Source of the DNA: an uncultured Lachnospiraceae bacterium
Lineage (GTDB): Bacteria; Bacillota; Clostridia; Lachnospirales; Lachnospiraceae
Length of the DNA stretch: 33,305 nt
Assembly (NCBI GenBank): GCA_947382625.1
Contig: CANDAG010000040.1
Coordinates: 1 to 33,305, forward strand
Direction of reading: 5' to 3'
Shown here: positions 15,813-24,446 of the stretch, one piece after another
Layout: each line of letters begins with the position of its first letter
How positions within the stretch are numbered: the stretch's first letter is position 1
Program-made: the position numbers and the translations under genes
The notes under the pieces: model-generated
Database searches by the model: none
The model's input: the letters and a program-made list of their open reading frames with translations, nothing else
Told to the model about the DNA's origin: nothing

Positions 15813-16502
15813 ATGAGCAGAATTTTAATTATTGAAGATGAAGAAGCGATCGCCGATTTAGAGAAGGATTATCTGGAGCTGAGCGGATTTGAGGTGACGA
15901 TCTGCAACGAAGGCGAAACAGGTCTGAAGACAGCTTTATCTGAGGAATTTGACCTCATTGTCCTTGATCTTATGCTGCCGGGAATGGATGGATTCGAGAT
16001 CTGCAAGCATATCCGGAAAGAAAAAAACATTCCTATTATCATGGTATCCGCCAAAAAAGACGATATCGACAAGATCCGCGGTCTTGGCCTGGGCGCCGAT
16101 GATTATATGACCAAGCCCTTCAGTCCCAGCGAGCTGGTTGCCCGTGTAAAGGCTCACATGGCAAGATATGACCGCCTGGTAGGCTCTAATCAAAAAAATA
16201 ACGACATTATAGAGATCCGCGGTATCCGCATAGACAAAACTGCGCGCAGGGTGATCGTTGACGGCACGGAAAAGGCTTTCACCGGCAAGGAATTTGATCT
16301 GCTCACCTTCCTGGCCGAGCATCCCAACCACGTATACACCAAGGAAGAGCTTTTCCGGGAAATCTGGGATATGGATTCTATCGGAGACATTGCTACGGTT
16401 ACTGTACACATCAAGAAAATACGCGAAAAGATAGAATACGATTCCGCCAAACCCCAATATATCGAGACCATCTGGGGTGTGGGCTATCGCTTTAAGGTCT
16501 GA
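15813..16502 (+). CDS. OmpR/VanR-type response regulator
   Basis: DNA-binding partner of the kinase 18 bases upstream. Of 229 residues, the receiver domain has EDEE (8-11), the phosphoacceptor Asp52 in VLDLMLPGMDG, Ser79 and Lys101 (TKPFSP). The C-terminal winged helix (about 130-229) has FTGKEFDLLTFLAEHPNHVYTKEEL-type recognition and ends IETIWGVGYRFKV, typical of OmpR/PhoB. GGGAGGA precedes the ATG. The target genes are not visible in this window; the kinase operon lacks a repeated promoter site that I could recognise. Confidence 0.95.
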   Translation: MSRILIIEDEEAIADLEKDYLELSGFEVTICNEGETGLKTALSEEFDLIVLDLMLPGMDGFEICKHIRKEKNIPIIMVSAKKDDIDKIRGLGLGADDYMTKPFSPSELVARVKAHMARYDRLVGSNQKNNDIIEIRGIRIDKTARRVIVDGTEKAFTGKEFDLLTFLAEHPNHVYTKEELFREIWDMDSIGDIATVTVHIKKIREKIEYDSAKPQYIETIWGVGYRFKV

Positions 16503-16525
16503 AATACGGAAAGCTGGGACATTCA

Positions 16526-17347
16526 GTGCAAAAAAATATTCTCTTTGAAGATCAACATATCATAGTCGTTTACAAGCCTGCAGGCATCGCCACACAGACA
16601 GCCCGGCTCAGCCAGCAGGACATGGTCAGCGAGCTGAAGAATTACCTGTCAGGAAAGACTCCCCACAGGGAGCACACTGCACATCCTGCAGGCCGGATAA
16701 AGGAAACTCCCTACCTCGGAATCGTACACCGGCTGGATCAGCCGGTTTCCGGGCTGCTTGTATTCGGAAAGACAAAGGCTGCTTCTGCCGGTCTAAGCCG
16801 GCAGATCACCCAGGGCGAAATGCAGAAGTACTATTATGCCGTTATTCTGGGCTGTCCTTCAAATACGCAATGCCGGCTGACGGATCATCTTTACAAGGAT
16901 CCCAGGACCAATCAGTCCCTGATCGTAAAGGAGGACTTCCCCGGAGCCCAAAAGGCTGTTTTAGATTATCGGCTTCTTCAGACTCTGATCGTATTAGAGG
17001 ATGAAAATGGTTACAAAGAATACCAAAACTATGCCCGGCGCATTTCCGGGAAATGCCCTGCCGATTTTCCCGCAGATCATGAAATTTCCCTTGTAGAAAT
17101 TTCACTGATCACCGGACGTCATCATCAGATCCGCGCTCAGATGGCACACGCAGATATGCCTCTTATGGGAGACAACAAATACGGCACTCCGGCCTCCAAA
17201 GCCCTCAGCCAGAAAACCGGCTGCCGGAATGTTGCCTTATGTGCAAGCAGGCTGGTCTTTCGCCATCCTGTGACCCGCGAAGAGCTTTCCTTTGAAAGAA
17301 AACCGGAAGACGGACTTTTTCTTCCTTTCTTTACCAAAGGGATATAA
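16526..17347 (+). CDS. RluA-family pseudouridine synthase
   Basis: Isomerises uridine to pseudouridine in rRNA or tRNA. The 273 residues begin at the catalytic domain (ILFEDQHIIVVYKPAG), without an S4 domain. GIVHRLDQPVSGLLVFGKT carries the catalytic Asp71, and LITGRHHQIRAQMA is the RluA-family RNA-binding motif. The start is GTG 16526, the only start that fits the family; the ribosome site (GGAAAG, GGGAC) is weak. It lies 23 bases after the response regulator and is probably in the same transcript. The target nucleotide cannot be told. Confidence 0.9.
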   Translation: MQKNILFEDQHIIVVYKPAGIATQTARLSQQDMVSELKNYLSGKTPHREHTAHPAGRIKETPYLGIVHRLDQPVSGLLVFGKTKAASAGLSRQITQGEMQKYYYAVILGCPSNTQCRLTDHLYKDPRTNQSLIVKEDFPGAQKAVLDYRLLQTLIVLEDENGYKEYQNYARRISGKCPADFPADHEISLVEISLITGRHHQIRAQMAHADMPLMGDNKYGTPASKALSQKTGCRNVALCASRLVFRHPVTREELSFERKPEDGLFLPFFTKGI

Positions 17348-17376
17348 AAATATTTCATCATATTTTAACTAAAATT

Positions 17377-17421
17377 ACCCATACTACCAATAATACTCCG
17401 TATCATTGGCAAAGTGTGGGT
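17377..17421 (+). promoter_or_regulatory. Long hairpin covering the ribosome site of the next gene
   Basis: The outer 8-bp stem ACCCATAC (17377-17384) with GTGTGGGT (17414-17421) encloses an inner 10-bp stem CCAATAATAC (17387-17396) with GTATCATTGG (17400-17409), one A-C mismatch, loop TCC. The 3' arm contains the purine-rich GTGGGT that would serve ATG 17429. No T run follows, so it does not look like a terminator. Confidence 0.6.
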
Positions 17422-17428
17422 GATTTCT

Positions 17429-18487
17429 ATGTTAAAGGTAAATATGACGCAAACCGGCAAAAAATATCTGACAGCAGCAATCGTAAGTCTTCTGGTATAT
17501 CTATCCATGAAATATATCAGTCCTATTGCTTCCCCTTTTCTTCTTGCCTTTTTGCTTTCCGGTCTTTTAAATCCCTTAGCTTCGATGCTCCATCAGAAAA
17601 TCAGGATCAAAAAATCTGTTCTTGCAGGCATTATCCTTTTTATTGTCAGCATCCTTTTTGTGGTACTCTTATGGCTTTTGTTTTCTGCTCTTTTTACGGG
17701 CGGCGGCAGATTAGCCTGTCATATACCCGACTTCCGGAACGAGCTCTGCCTGCTTCTGGGTAGCTGCTGTGACATGATGGAACAGCAATTTGGCGTGGAC
17801 GGCGTACAGATCGAACATTTTGTAATGGAGCAGGTAAATATCCTGATTGAAAATCTCGAGGTGAATGTCCTGCCTGCGGTTATGGGTAAATCCATGGACT
17901 ATGCCAAAAATATTGCCGGCTTCGTAAGCTTTATTGTAGTAATGATCATCGCCGCACTTTTGATCATCAAGGATTACGACCTCCTGCTGCATACACTGAA
18001 AACAAAAGAGGATTTCAAAGCCGTCCGCGAGGTGGGAAGGAAGATCATTCTCTACGTCAAAACCTTTATCCGTGCCCAGCTGATCATCCTCTGCATCATC
18101 AGCGCTTTATGTGCTTCTGTCCTGACCCTGACCGGAATGAAGGGCGGCATTCTGTACGGGATCATAACAGGCGTTATGGATATGCTTCCCTTTATCGGCA
18201 CCGGCATTATGCTCATTCCGCTTGCTCTCTACCGGTTGATCAGCGGGTACTATCTGGAGGCCTTTGTGTGCTTTGGTCTCTATGCCATATGCGCTCTGAT
18301 CCGGGAATTTCTGGAGCCAAAGCTGATCGGGGAGCGGGTAGGGGTATGGCCTGTGGGTATTTTATTTGCTGTTTTTGCTGGCCTGCATCTGTTCGGGATC
18401 TGGGGCATCATCAAAGGTCCCCTCTCTCTGGTGATCATTTGTGAAACCTGCAAATATCTCTGGAAAAATCCTGCTGCCGGGCCTTAA
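17429..18487 (+). CDS. AI-2E family membrane protein, YtvI-like
   Basis: Polytopic membrane protein of the PF01594 family, 352 residues from ATG 17429. Two N-terminal helices (about 12-60), a third near 70-95, a soluble middle segment of about 85 residues, then a hydrophobic helix near 165-185 and four to five C-terminal helices with the family's GxxxG-rich block (MLPFIGTGIMLIP) and FLEPKLIGERVGVWPVGIL. The length and form resemble YtvI, a sporulation membrane protein of Bacillus; substrate transport by this family is not settled. A GTG at 17414 is a possible alternative start, but it lies within the hairpin stem. The gene stands about 80 bases after the pseudouridine synthase. Confidence 0.85.
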   Translation: MLKVNMTQTGKKYLTAAIVSLLVYLSMKYISPIASPFLLAFLLSGLLNPLASMLHQKIRIKKSVLAGIILFIVSILFVVLLWLLFSALFTGGGRLACHIPDFRNELCLLLGSCCDMMEQQFGVDGVQIEHFVMEQVNILIENLEVNVLPAVMGKSMDYAKNIAGFVSFIVVMIIAALLIIKDYDLLLHTLKTKEDFKAVREVGRKIILYVKTFIRAQLIILCIISALCASVLTLTGMKGGILYGIITGVMDMLPFIGTGIMLIPLALYRLISGYYLEAFVCFGLYAICALIREFLEPKLIGERVGVWPVGILFAVFAGLHLFGIWGIIKGPLSLVIICETCKYLWKNPAAGP

Positions 18488-18504
18488 GCCGCCTTGCAGG
18501 TTTT
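18470..18504 (+). terminator. Possible terminator at the end of the YtvI-like gene
   Basis: CCTGC (from 18470) and GCAGG (to about 18500) can pair around an inner GGC-CTTAA-GCC hairpin, followed by TTTTCC. The stem is interrupted, so it may be weak. Confidence 0.4.
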
Positions 18505-18513
18505 CCTCCTCCC

Positions 18514-18522
18514 TGTTATAAT
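18514..18522 (+). promoter_or_regulatory. Extended -10 promoter of the O-antigen-ligase-like gene
   Basis: TGTTATAAT, with TATAAT at 18517-18522; no clear -35. It lies between the preceding stop codon and TTG 18551 and supports the shorter start for the next gene. Confidence 0.5.
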
Positions 18523-18550
18523 CAATTCAAAAAGAAGGCAGGGAAACATA

Positions 18551-20125
18551 TTGATAAAAAAAGCAGGCAATCTGTTCGCAGCTGCATACCTGATACTGAT
18601 CTTTGGCGTATACCCCTTTTATATGAAAGAGGGGTACGTAGACATTGGCAAAGCAAAATATCTTTTTTTTCTCTGCTGTTCCCTTGCGGCGACAGGAATC
18701 CTTACCCTGATCGGCATCATCTGCAAAATCCAGTCCCTTCTTTTACAGTACAAACAAAATAAACTCCATTTCCCGGACTTAAGCGGCCTGTCCTCTACAG
18801 ACATGTTCGTAATGCTCTTTGCCACAGAGCTTTTTCTTTCCTTTGTATATTCCGATCACCGCCAGGAAGCTCTTTGGGGCACTGAAGGCTGGTATATGGG
18901 CCTGGTTCTCTTCCTTTCATTATGCGCCTTATACTTTCTCATTTCCAGATTCTGGAGGGCAGGCTCTCTGGTCTGGTATACAGGGATTGTCGTATCCGGA
19001 ATCGTATTTTTGCTGGGCATTCTGGATCGCTTTTCCCTTTATCTGATTCCCTTGGAAATACGGCAGTCCGGCTTTATTTCCACCCTGGGAAATATCAACT
19101 GGTTCTGCGGATATCTTTCCGTCCTGGCTCCCCTTGGCACCTGCCCTCTTATTTTTCAGGAGTCATCGGATGTTCTCAACCATCAGCCCCAAAGGCTGAT
19201 CTGTACGGTCTACACTCTGATCGCCTTTACCGCCGGATTCTGTCAGGGCAGCAGCAGCATTTTTCTGTTCTGGGCCGCTTTATTTTTTGGTCTTCTGTGG
19301 ATAGCCGCCCCCAGAAGGCTCTGGCTCATCAATTGCCTTCTGCCGTTCTCTCTGTGGTGCTTCTCTGCCCAGCTGATGCGGATATTGCTCTTTTTATTTC
19401 CCGGCGGCTATAATTACGAAAAGGATAACCTTTGTCTGCGTCTGGCCGGGTCTGACGGCATTCTCCTGATCGGCACAGCCACCCTGATCCTGTTTCTATT
19501 TTTGAACAAAAAAAGTAAGACGGCCACAAACAATGCCCTGTCTGGAATCAGCTCCGGAAAAACCACCCGCAGAGTACTGGCAGGTCTTTTACTTGCCGCG
19601 CTGTCAGCATGGCTTTGTCTGTCCTGCATTAATACCAGCCATGGAATTTCTTTTCTCTCCGATAACAGCCTGTTTCTGCTTGATCCCTCCTGGGGAAACG
19701 GCAGAGGCGCCGCCTTAAAGGCCGGTTATCAGCTGTTTGTCCGGATGCCTCCTCTCAAAAAGGTATTAGGCGCAGGCCCGGACTGCTTTTCCTCCTTAGC
19801 CTACTCTATCCCGGAGGTGGCTGCAGAGCTGAACAATGCCTTTGGGGGAAGCAGGCTGACAAATGCCCACAACGAGCTGCTTACCTGTCTGGTAAATACA
19901 GGGATCGCCGGCACCTTCTTTTATCTGGGTATTTTCCTGTCCTTTACAGGAAGATGCATAAAAAGGGGGGACAGGCAAAAGGCGCTGTATCTTTTGGCTG
20001 TATCTGCATTCTGCTATCTGACCCACAATCTGGTAAGCTTTTCCCAGGTGCTTAATCTTCCCTTTATCTTTCTGCTCATGGGAATGGGTGAGGCCATCCT
20101 TCGGCAGGGCAAAAGTAACAGTTGA
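18551..20125 (+). CDS. O-antigen ligase / Wzy-polymerase-like membrane protein
   Basis: Probably joins or polymerises a cell-surface glycan on the outer face of the membrane. From TTG 18551 it has 524 residues with about 11-13 hydrophobic helices. A Wzy_C-type motif is in the large external loop (residues about 440-470): NAHNELLTCLVNTGIAG, in which the His is conserved in the family. I chose TTG because the extended -10 at 18514-18522 and the purine-rich AAGAAGGCAGGGA lie between it and the more upstream TTG 18494. No glycosyltransferase genes surround it, so its polysaccharide is unknown. The stop codon overlaps the -35 box of the proS promoter. Confidence 0.8.
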   Translation: MIKKAGNLFAAAYLILIFGVYPFYMKEGYVDIGKAKYLFFLCCSLAATGILTLIGIICKIQSLLLQYKQNKLHFPDLSGLSSTDMFVMLFATELFLSFVYSDHRQEALWGTEGWYMGLVLFLSLCALYFLISRFWRAGSLVWYTGIVVSGIVFLLGILDRFSLYLIPLEIRQSGFISTLGNINWFCGYLSVLAPLGTCPLIFQESSDVLNHQPQRLICTVYTLIAFTAGFCQGSSSIFLFWAALFFGLLWIAAPRRLWLINCLLPFSLWCFSAQLMRILLFLFPGGYNYEKDNLCLRLAGSDGILLIGTATLILFLFLNKKSKTATNNALSGISSGKTTRRVLAGLLLAALSAWLCLSCINTSHGISFLSDNSLFLLDPSWGNGRGAALKAGYQLFVRMPPLKKVLGAGPDCFSSLAYSIPEVAAELNNAFGGSRLTNAHNELLTCLVNTGIAGTFFYLGIFLSFTGRCIKRGDRQKALYLLAVSAFCYLTHNLVSFSQVLNLPFIFLLMGMGEAILRQGKSNS

Positions 20126-20150
20126 CAAACAGAAAAATTTTATCTACAAT
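20122..20150 (+). promoter_or_regulatory. Promoter of the proS T-box leader
   Basis: TTGACA (20122-20127), 17 bp, TACAAT (20145-20150). The TGA within the -35 box is the stop codon of the preceding gene. Confidence 0.85.
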
Positions 20151-20156
20151 CATGGT

Positions 20157-20475
20157 ACAAATAAAGACACATCAAACGTGACGAAGAAAAGGACCAGTAC
20201 GTACACGGAAGCCATCAGAGAGAGAATCCCGAAAGGAGCTGAAAGATTCTTTGGTGAAAGGTTCGGAACCTGCCTTGGAGTCCTGTATGAAAATACAGCG
20301 TAGCGCCGGCGATAACGGTCAGAAGCATCTGGATTTGACTTTTTATCAGTCCTCCTTATGCAAGAGAGAATGTTTATGGCAGTTTTTATTTTGAAGTCTG
20401 CTTGTGCATTAATCAGGGTGGTACCGCCGGTTTCCGGTCCCTTATGGGTTGGAAGCAGCGCGCCGCCCTTTTATA
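20157..20475 (+). promoter_or_regulatory. T-box riboswitch, proline-specific, controlling proS
   Basis: The leader has AGAGAGAAUCCC-type stem I sequence and the specifier region GGAACCUGCCUUGGAG, in which CCU (20269-20271) is a Pro codon. The T-box sequence AGGGUGGUACCGCCGG is at 20415-20430. AGGG can pair with UCCCUU for the antiterminator. The competing terminator may pair AGGGUGG with CCGCCCU (20463-20469), followed by UUUU. Uncharged tRNA-Pro should switch on proS. Confidence 0.92.
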
Positions 20476-20545
20476 ATGCCCAGAGGCATCCATCAAAAGC
20501 GATCATCAAAACAGTCTGCAGAAATGCAGCGGAAAAGAGGAGAAA

Positions 20546-21976
20546 ATGGCAGAAAAAAAATTAGTGGAAGCGATCACATCCATGAACGAGGATTTTGCAC
20601 AATGGTATACGGATGTGGTGACGAAGGCGGAGTTGATCGATTACTCCAATGTGAAGGGCTGTATGGTCATCAAGCCTGCCGGATATGCGATCTGGGAAAA
20701 CATCCAGAAGCGGTTAGACGAACGCTTTAAAGCATCCGGCGTAGAGAATGTCTACATGCCCATGTTCATCCCTGAAAGCTTACTTCAAAAAGAAAAGGAC
20801 CATGTGGAAGGCTTCGCGCCTGAGGTTGCCTGGGTTACCCATGGAGGCTTAAACCCTCTTCAGGAAAGAATGTGTGTGAGACCCACCTCGGAAACCCTTT
20901 TCTGTGATTTCTATAAAGGAGATATCCATTCCTACAGAGATCTGCCCCGGGTCTATAACCAGTGGTGCAGCGTTGTCCGTTGGGAAAAGGAAACAAGACC
21001 CTTCCTTCGTTCCCGCGAGTTTTTGTGGCAGGAGGGTCACACTGCCCACGCCACCGCCGAAGAGGCCGAGCAAAGGACTGAGCAGATGCTGAACGTATAT
21101 GCGGACTTCTGCGAAGAGGTACTTGCCATCCCTGTGGTCAAGGGACGTAAAACCGACAAAGAAAAATTTGCAGGTGCAGAAGCTACTTATACTATAGAAG
21201 CATTGATGCATGACGGCAAGGCACTGCAGTCCGGCACAAGCCACAACTTCGGTGACGGCTTTGCGAAGGCCTTCGGCATCCAGTTCACTGACAGAGACAA
21301 TCAGCTTAAATACGTACATCAGACCTCCTGGGGCGTGTCCACCAGGATCATCGGAGCCATCATCATGGTTCACGGAGATGATTCCGGACTGGTACTGCCT
21401 CCCGAAATCGCTCCTACCCAGGTAATGATCATTCCGATCCAGCAGAAAAAAGAAGGCGTTCTTGACAAGGCCTATGAGCTGCGGGATAAGCTGGGGAACT
21501 TCCGGGTAAAGGTGGATGACAGCGATAAGAGCCCCGGCTGGAAATTCTCCGAGCAGGAAATGCGCGGAATTCCCGTCCGTGTAGAGATCGGCCCCAAAGA
21601 TATCGAGGCCGGCAAGTGTGTGATCTGCCGCCGGGATACCAGGGAAAAGATCGAGGTCTCACTGGATCAGCTGGAACAGACCATTGCCGAACTGCTGACA
21701 AAGATCCAGAGCGACATGCTCTCTAAGGCCAAACGCCACCTGGAGGAACACACCTATTCGGCAAGCGCGTGGGAAGAATTTGTAAAGGTATTTGAAGAAA
21801 AGTCCGGCTTTGTAAAAGCCATGTGGTGTGGGGATCAGGCCTGTGAGGATACCATCAAAGAAAAACTCAGCGTTACCAGCCGCTGCATGCCATTTGAGCA
21901 GGAGCACATTGCCGACACCTGCGTATGCTGTGGAAAGCCTGCCAAAAAAATGGTTTACTGGGGAAAAGCTTACTAA
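20546..21976 (+). CDS. proS: Prolyl-tRNA synthetase, archaeal/eukaryal type
   Basis: Charges tRNA-Pro with proline. The 476-residue class II synthetase has VRPTSETL (111-118), the motif 2 region [20 protein letters not shown] (145-164) and QSGTSHNFG, then the anticodon-binding domain and a C-terminal zinc-type domain with CVIC and [18 protein letters not shown]. It lacks the INS editing insertion of the long bacterial (E. coli-like) form and ends in Tyr, as archaeal/eukaryal-type ProRS do. AGAGGAGA precedes the ATG. It is controlled by the T-box upstream and is followed after one base by cca. Confidence 0.97.
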   Translation: MAEKKLVEAITSMNEDFAQWYTDVVTKAELIDYSNVKGCMVIKPAGYAIWENIQKRLDERFKASGVENVYMPMFIPESLLQKEKDHVEGFAPEVAWVTHGGLNPLQERMCVRPTSETLFCDFYKGDIHSYRDLPRVYNQWCSVVRWEKETRPFLRSREFLWQEGHTAHATAEEAEQRTEQMLNVYADFCEEVLAIPVVKGRKTDKEKFAGAEATYTIEALMHDGKALQSGTSHNFGDGFAKAFGIQFTDRDNQLKYVHQTSWGVSTRIIGAIIMVHGDDSGLVLPPEIAPTQVMIIPIQQKKEGVLDKAYELRDKLGNFRVKVDDSDKSPGWKFSEQEMRGIPVRVEIGPKDIEAGKCVICRRDTREKIEVSLDQLEQTIAELLTKIQSDMLSKAKRHLEEHTYSASAWEEFVKVFEEKSGFVKAMWCGDQACEDTIKEKLSVTSRCMPFEQEHIADTCVCCGKPAKKMVYWGKAY

Positions 21977-21977
21977 G

Positions 21978-23324
21978 ATGTCTGAATCTGTTACGATCTT
22001 ACTGCCCGAAAAAGTCAGATATATCATAAACAGGATCACGGAAGCCGGCTACGAAGCTTATGCCGTAGGCGGCTGTATCCGTGATTCTATTTTAGGCAAT
22101 GCTCCGGAGGACTGGGATATCACCACCTCCGCCTCTCCCTATCAGGTCAAAGACCTTTTCCGCCGGACCTTAGACACCGGCCTCCAGCACGGGACCGTAA
22201 CTGTCATGCTGGACAGGGAGGGCTTTGAGGTGACCACCTATCGGATTGACGGGGATTATGAAGACGGAAGGCATCCCAAGGAGGTTACCTTTACTGCCAA
22301 TCTCATGGAAGACCTAAAAAGAAGGGACTTTACAGTCAACGCCATGGCCTATAATGATCAGACAGGACTGGTGGATGCCTTTGACGGCATCAGGGATCTG
22401 CGGGAAGGGATCATCCGCTGTGTGGGAAGTCCTATGGAACGCTTCTCAGAGGATGCATTGCGTATGCTGAGAGCCGTACGCTTCTCTGCCCGGCTGGGAT
22501 ATGAGATCGAGTCCGGCACCTTAGACGCCATCCAAAGGCTGGCTCCCAATCTGGTGCATATCAGTGCAGAAAGAATCCAGGCCGAGCTCACAAAACTGCT
22601 GGTCTCTCCTCATCCCGAAAATCTCCGGATTGCCTACGAGACAGGGATCACCAGGATCATCCTGCCGGAATTCGACACCTGCATGGAAACCGCCCAGAAT
22701 AATCCACACCACTGTTACAGCGTAGGAGAGCACATCCTGCACTCCATGCAGGAAATAAAGCCTGACAGGCTCCTGCGCCTTGCCATGCTTTTTCACGATA
22801 TCGGTAAGCCGTCCACACGGACGGTAGACGAGAAGGGGATTGATCATTTTCACGGACACCCTTCCGTTTCTGCTGAAATAGCCTGCTCAGTTTTGAAGCG
22901 GCTGAAATTTGACAACCATACGGTCTCTACGGTAACAAGCCTTGTGAAATACCATGACCAGAAGGTCTTACCTGAGCCCAGATATGTAAGACAGGCGATA
23001 AACCGGATCGGAGAGGATATTTTCCCCCTTCTGTACGATATAAAGCTGGCCGATCTTAAAGCCCAGAGCACTTATGAGCGTCAGGAAAAGGAGGAGATCC
23101 TGGAGGCTGTTTATCAGATCTATCATCAGATCATAGACGAAGCCCAGTGTGTTTCCCTGAAAACTCTGGCCGTCACGGGACGGGATCTGATGGAATATGC
23201 CGGCATGAAGCCGGGCCGGGAGGTCGGCGTCCTTCTCCAGCGGCTGCTCGATATGGTGATCGAGGATCCTTCTCTGAATGACCGGGAAACCCTGTTAAAA
23301 TTGGCTTTCCGCAGCACTTCATAA
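21978..23324 (+). CDS. cca: CCA-adding tRNA nucleotidyltransferase with HD domain
   Basis: Adds or repairs the 3' CCA of tRNAs. The 448 residues include the nucleotidyltransferase motif AVGGCIRDSILG (29-40), the metal-binding acids DWD (45-47), the base-recognition region around SEDALRMLRAVRFSARLGY, and a C-terminal HD phosphohydrolase domain (LFHDIGKPST, His273-Asp274). I chose ATG 21978, one base after the proS stop, because the longer frame (from 21828) lies inside proS and carries no family sequence. It is translated together with proS, and the encoded tRNA-Ser without CCA shows the need for it. Confidence 0.95.
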   Translation: MSESVTILLPEKVRYIINRITEAGYEAYAVGGCIRDSILGNAPEDWDITTSASPYQVKDLFRRTLDTGLQHGTVTVMLDREGFEVTTYRIDGDYEDGRHPKEVTFTANLMEDLKRRDFTVNAMAYNDQTGLVDAFDGIRDLREGIIRCVGSPMERFSEDALRMLRAVRFSARLGYEIESGTLDAIQRLAPNLVHISAERIQAELTKLLVSPHPENLRIAYETGITRIILPEFDTCMETAQNNPHHCYSVGEHILHSMQEIKPDRLLRLAMLFHDIGKPSTRTVDEKGIDHFHGHPSVSAEIACSVLKRLKFDNHTVSTVTSLVKYHDQKVLPEPRYVRQAINRIGEDIFPLLYDIKLADLKAQSTYERQEKEEILEAVYQIYHQIIDEAQCVSLKTLAVTGRDLMEYAGMKPGREVGVLLQRLLDMVIEDPSLNDRETLLKLAFRSTS

Positions 23325-23389
23325 TTTAAGTAATACTTTATAGCGGTTACTCATATGATAGGATATGACACAATTTGGGGGTAATCGCT

Positions 23390-24379
23390 GTGAACGACAG
23401 AAGCGTCAGTCTGCTGGAAAATTATGATATCGAGGTGCTTCGTACCTGGAAGGGGCGGGGCGCTATTCTTTGTGAAACACCGCAGGGAACATTAATATTG
23501 AAGGAATACGCCGGGCATAAAGAGAAGGCTTTATTTCAGGATGCTCTGCTTAACATGGTACGGGACAAAGGCTTTGAGAATGTAGAGAATATTCTGAAAA
23601 ACAAGGATCAGGAGCTTCTGACCCAGGATCAGGACGGAACTTACTATGTCCTTAAGACCTATTTTGAAGGACGGGAATGCAATGTCAGAGATATGAATGA
23701 GTGTTCTCTTGCCATGAACACCCTTGCCCGATTTCATAATGCCGCCTGCAGGGACACCCCTCTGCCCGGCGCTTATGCTGCCCGCCCGGCTCATGCGGAA
23801 TTTGAACGACATAACAAAGAACTTCGCAGAGTCCGGAAATATCTGAAGGATCGAAGCCAGAAAACGGATTTCGAGATCTGCCTGCTTCAGAATTATGATT
23901 ATTTCTTTAACCTTGCACTGCAGATCACAGAGGAACTCCGGTTTTTCCAAAATGAAGCGCTCCGAAAACAGGAAAAACATTTTATCTGTCATGGAGACTA
24001 TCAGCATCATAACATCATAGTCTGTGAAGGCGGGATCCATCTGATCAATTTTGAAAAATGCGCTTCCGACAGCCCTGTCAGAGATTTATATTTGTTTATG
24101 AGAAAGCTGCTTGAAAAAAACAACTGGGCTGAAAAGATCGGGTTTGAACTGGTAAGCTCCTATGATAAAATAAGACCTATGGAAAAGGAAGAATACAGAC
24201 AGCTGTACTATCGCCTTGCCTATCCCGAAAAATTCTGGAAAATTGTAAATTTTTATTACAATTCCGGAAAGGCCTGGATCCCGGGGAAGAATCTGGAAAA
24301 GCTAAGCAAGGTCACCGGTCAGGAACCGGAAAAACAGGCTTTTCTGGAAAAATTTAAGACCAGATACGGACTATCTTAG
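23390..24379 (+). CDS. CotS-family spore coat protein, kinase-like fold with altered metal motif
   Basis: Protein of the CotS/aminoglycoside phosphotransferase-like fold, found in the spore coat of Bacillus and relatives. The 329 residues show an N-terminal lobe with ILKEYAG (the lysine strand) and the catalytic loop HGDYQHHN (near residues 200-207). The next motif reads LINFEKC: the Asp of the DFG-equivalent motif is Asn, so phosphotransfer may be lost. I chose GTG 23390 since GGGGGT lies about eight bases before it; TTG 23375 is the alternative. It follows cca by 65 bases. It fits the sporulating character of the organism. Confidence 0.82.
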   Translation: MNDRSVSLLENYDIEVLRTWKGRGAILCETPQGTLILKEYAGHKEKALFQDALLNMVRDKGFENVENILKNKDQELLTQDQDGTYYVLKTYFEGRECNVRDMNECSLAMNTLARFHNAACRDTPLPGAYAARPAHAEFERHNKELRRVRKYLKDRSQKTDFEICLLQNYDYFFNLALQITEELRFFQNEALRKQEKHFICHGDYQHHNIIVCEGGIHLINFEKCASDSPVRDLYLFMRKLLEKNNWAEKIGFELVSSYDKIRPMEKEEYRQLYYRLAYPEKFWKIVNFYYNSGKAWIPGKNLEKLSKVTGQEPEKQAFLEKFKTRYGLS

Positions 24380-24402
24380 TCCTTTCATTATTGCGCTTTA
24401 CG

Positions 24403-24411
24403 TGCTATACT
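24403..24411 (+). promoter_or_regulatory. Extended -10 promoter of the PEGA lipoprotein gene
   Basis: TGCTATACT (TG at 24403-24404, TATACT at 24406-24411), about 36 bases before the start codon; no clear -35. Confidence 0.45.
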
Positions 24412-24446
24412 TAAGAAACAGATTTTTCTGAAAAAGAGGTATGATA

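Noticed and set aside
18494-18550. TTG 18494 as the start of the O-antigen-ligase-like gene
   Set aside because: The likely promoter (18514-18522) lies downstream of it, and no ribosome site precedes it.
20088-20303. Open frames inside the proS leader
   Set aside because: They fall in the T-box RNA (specifier CCU, T-box motif at 20415) and have no ribosome site or family.
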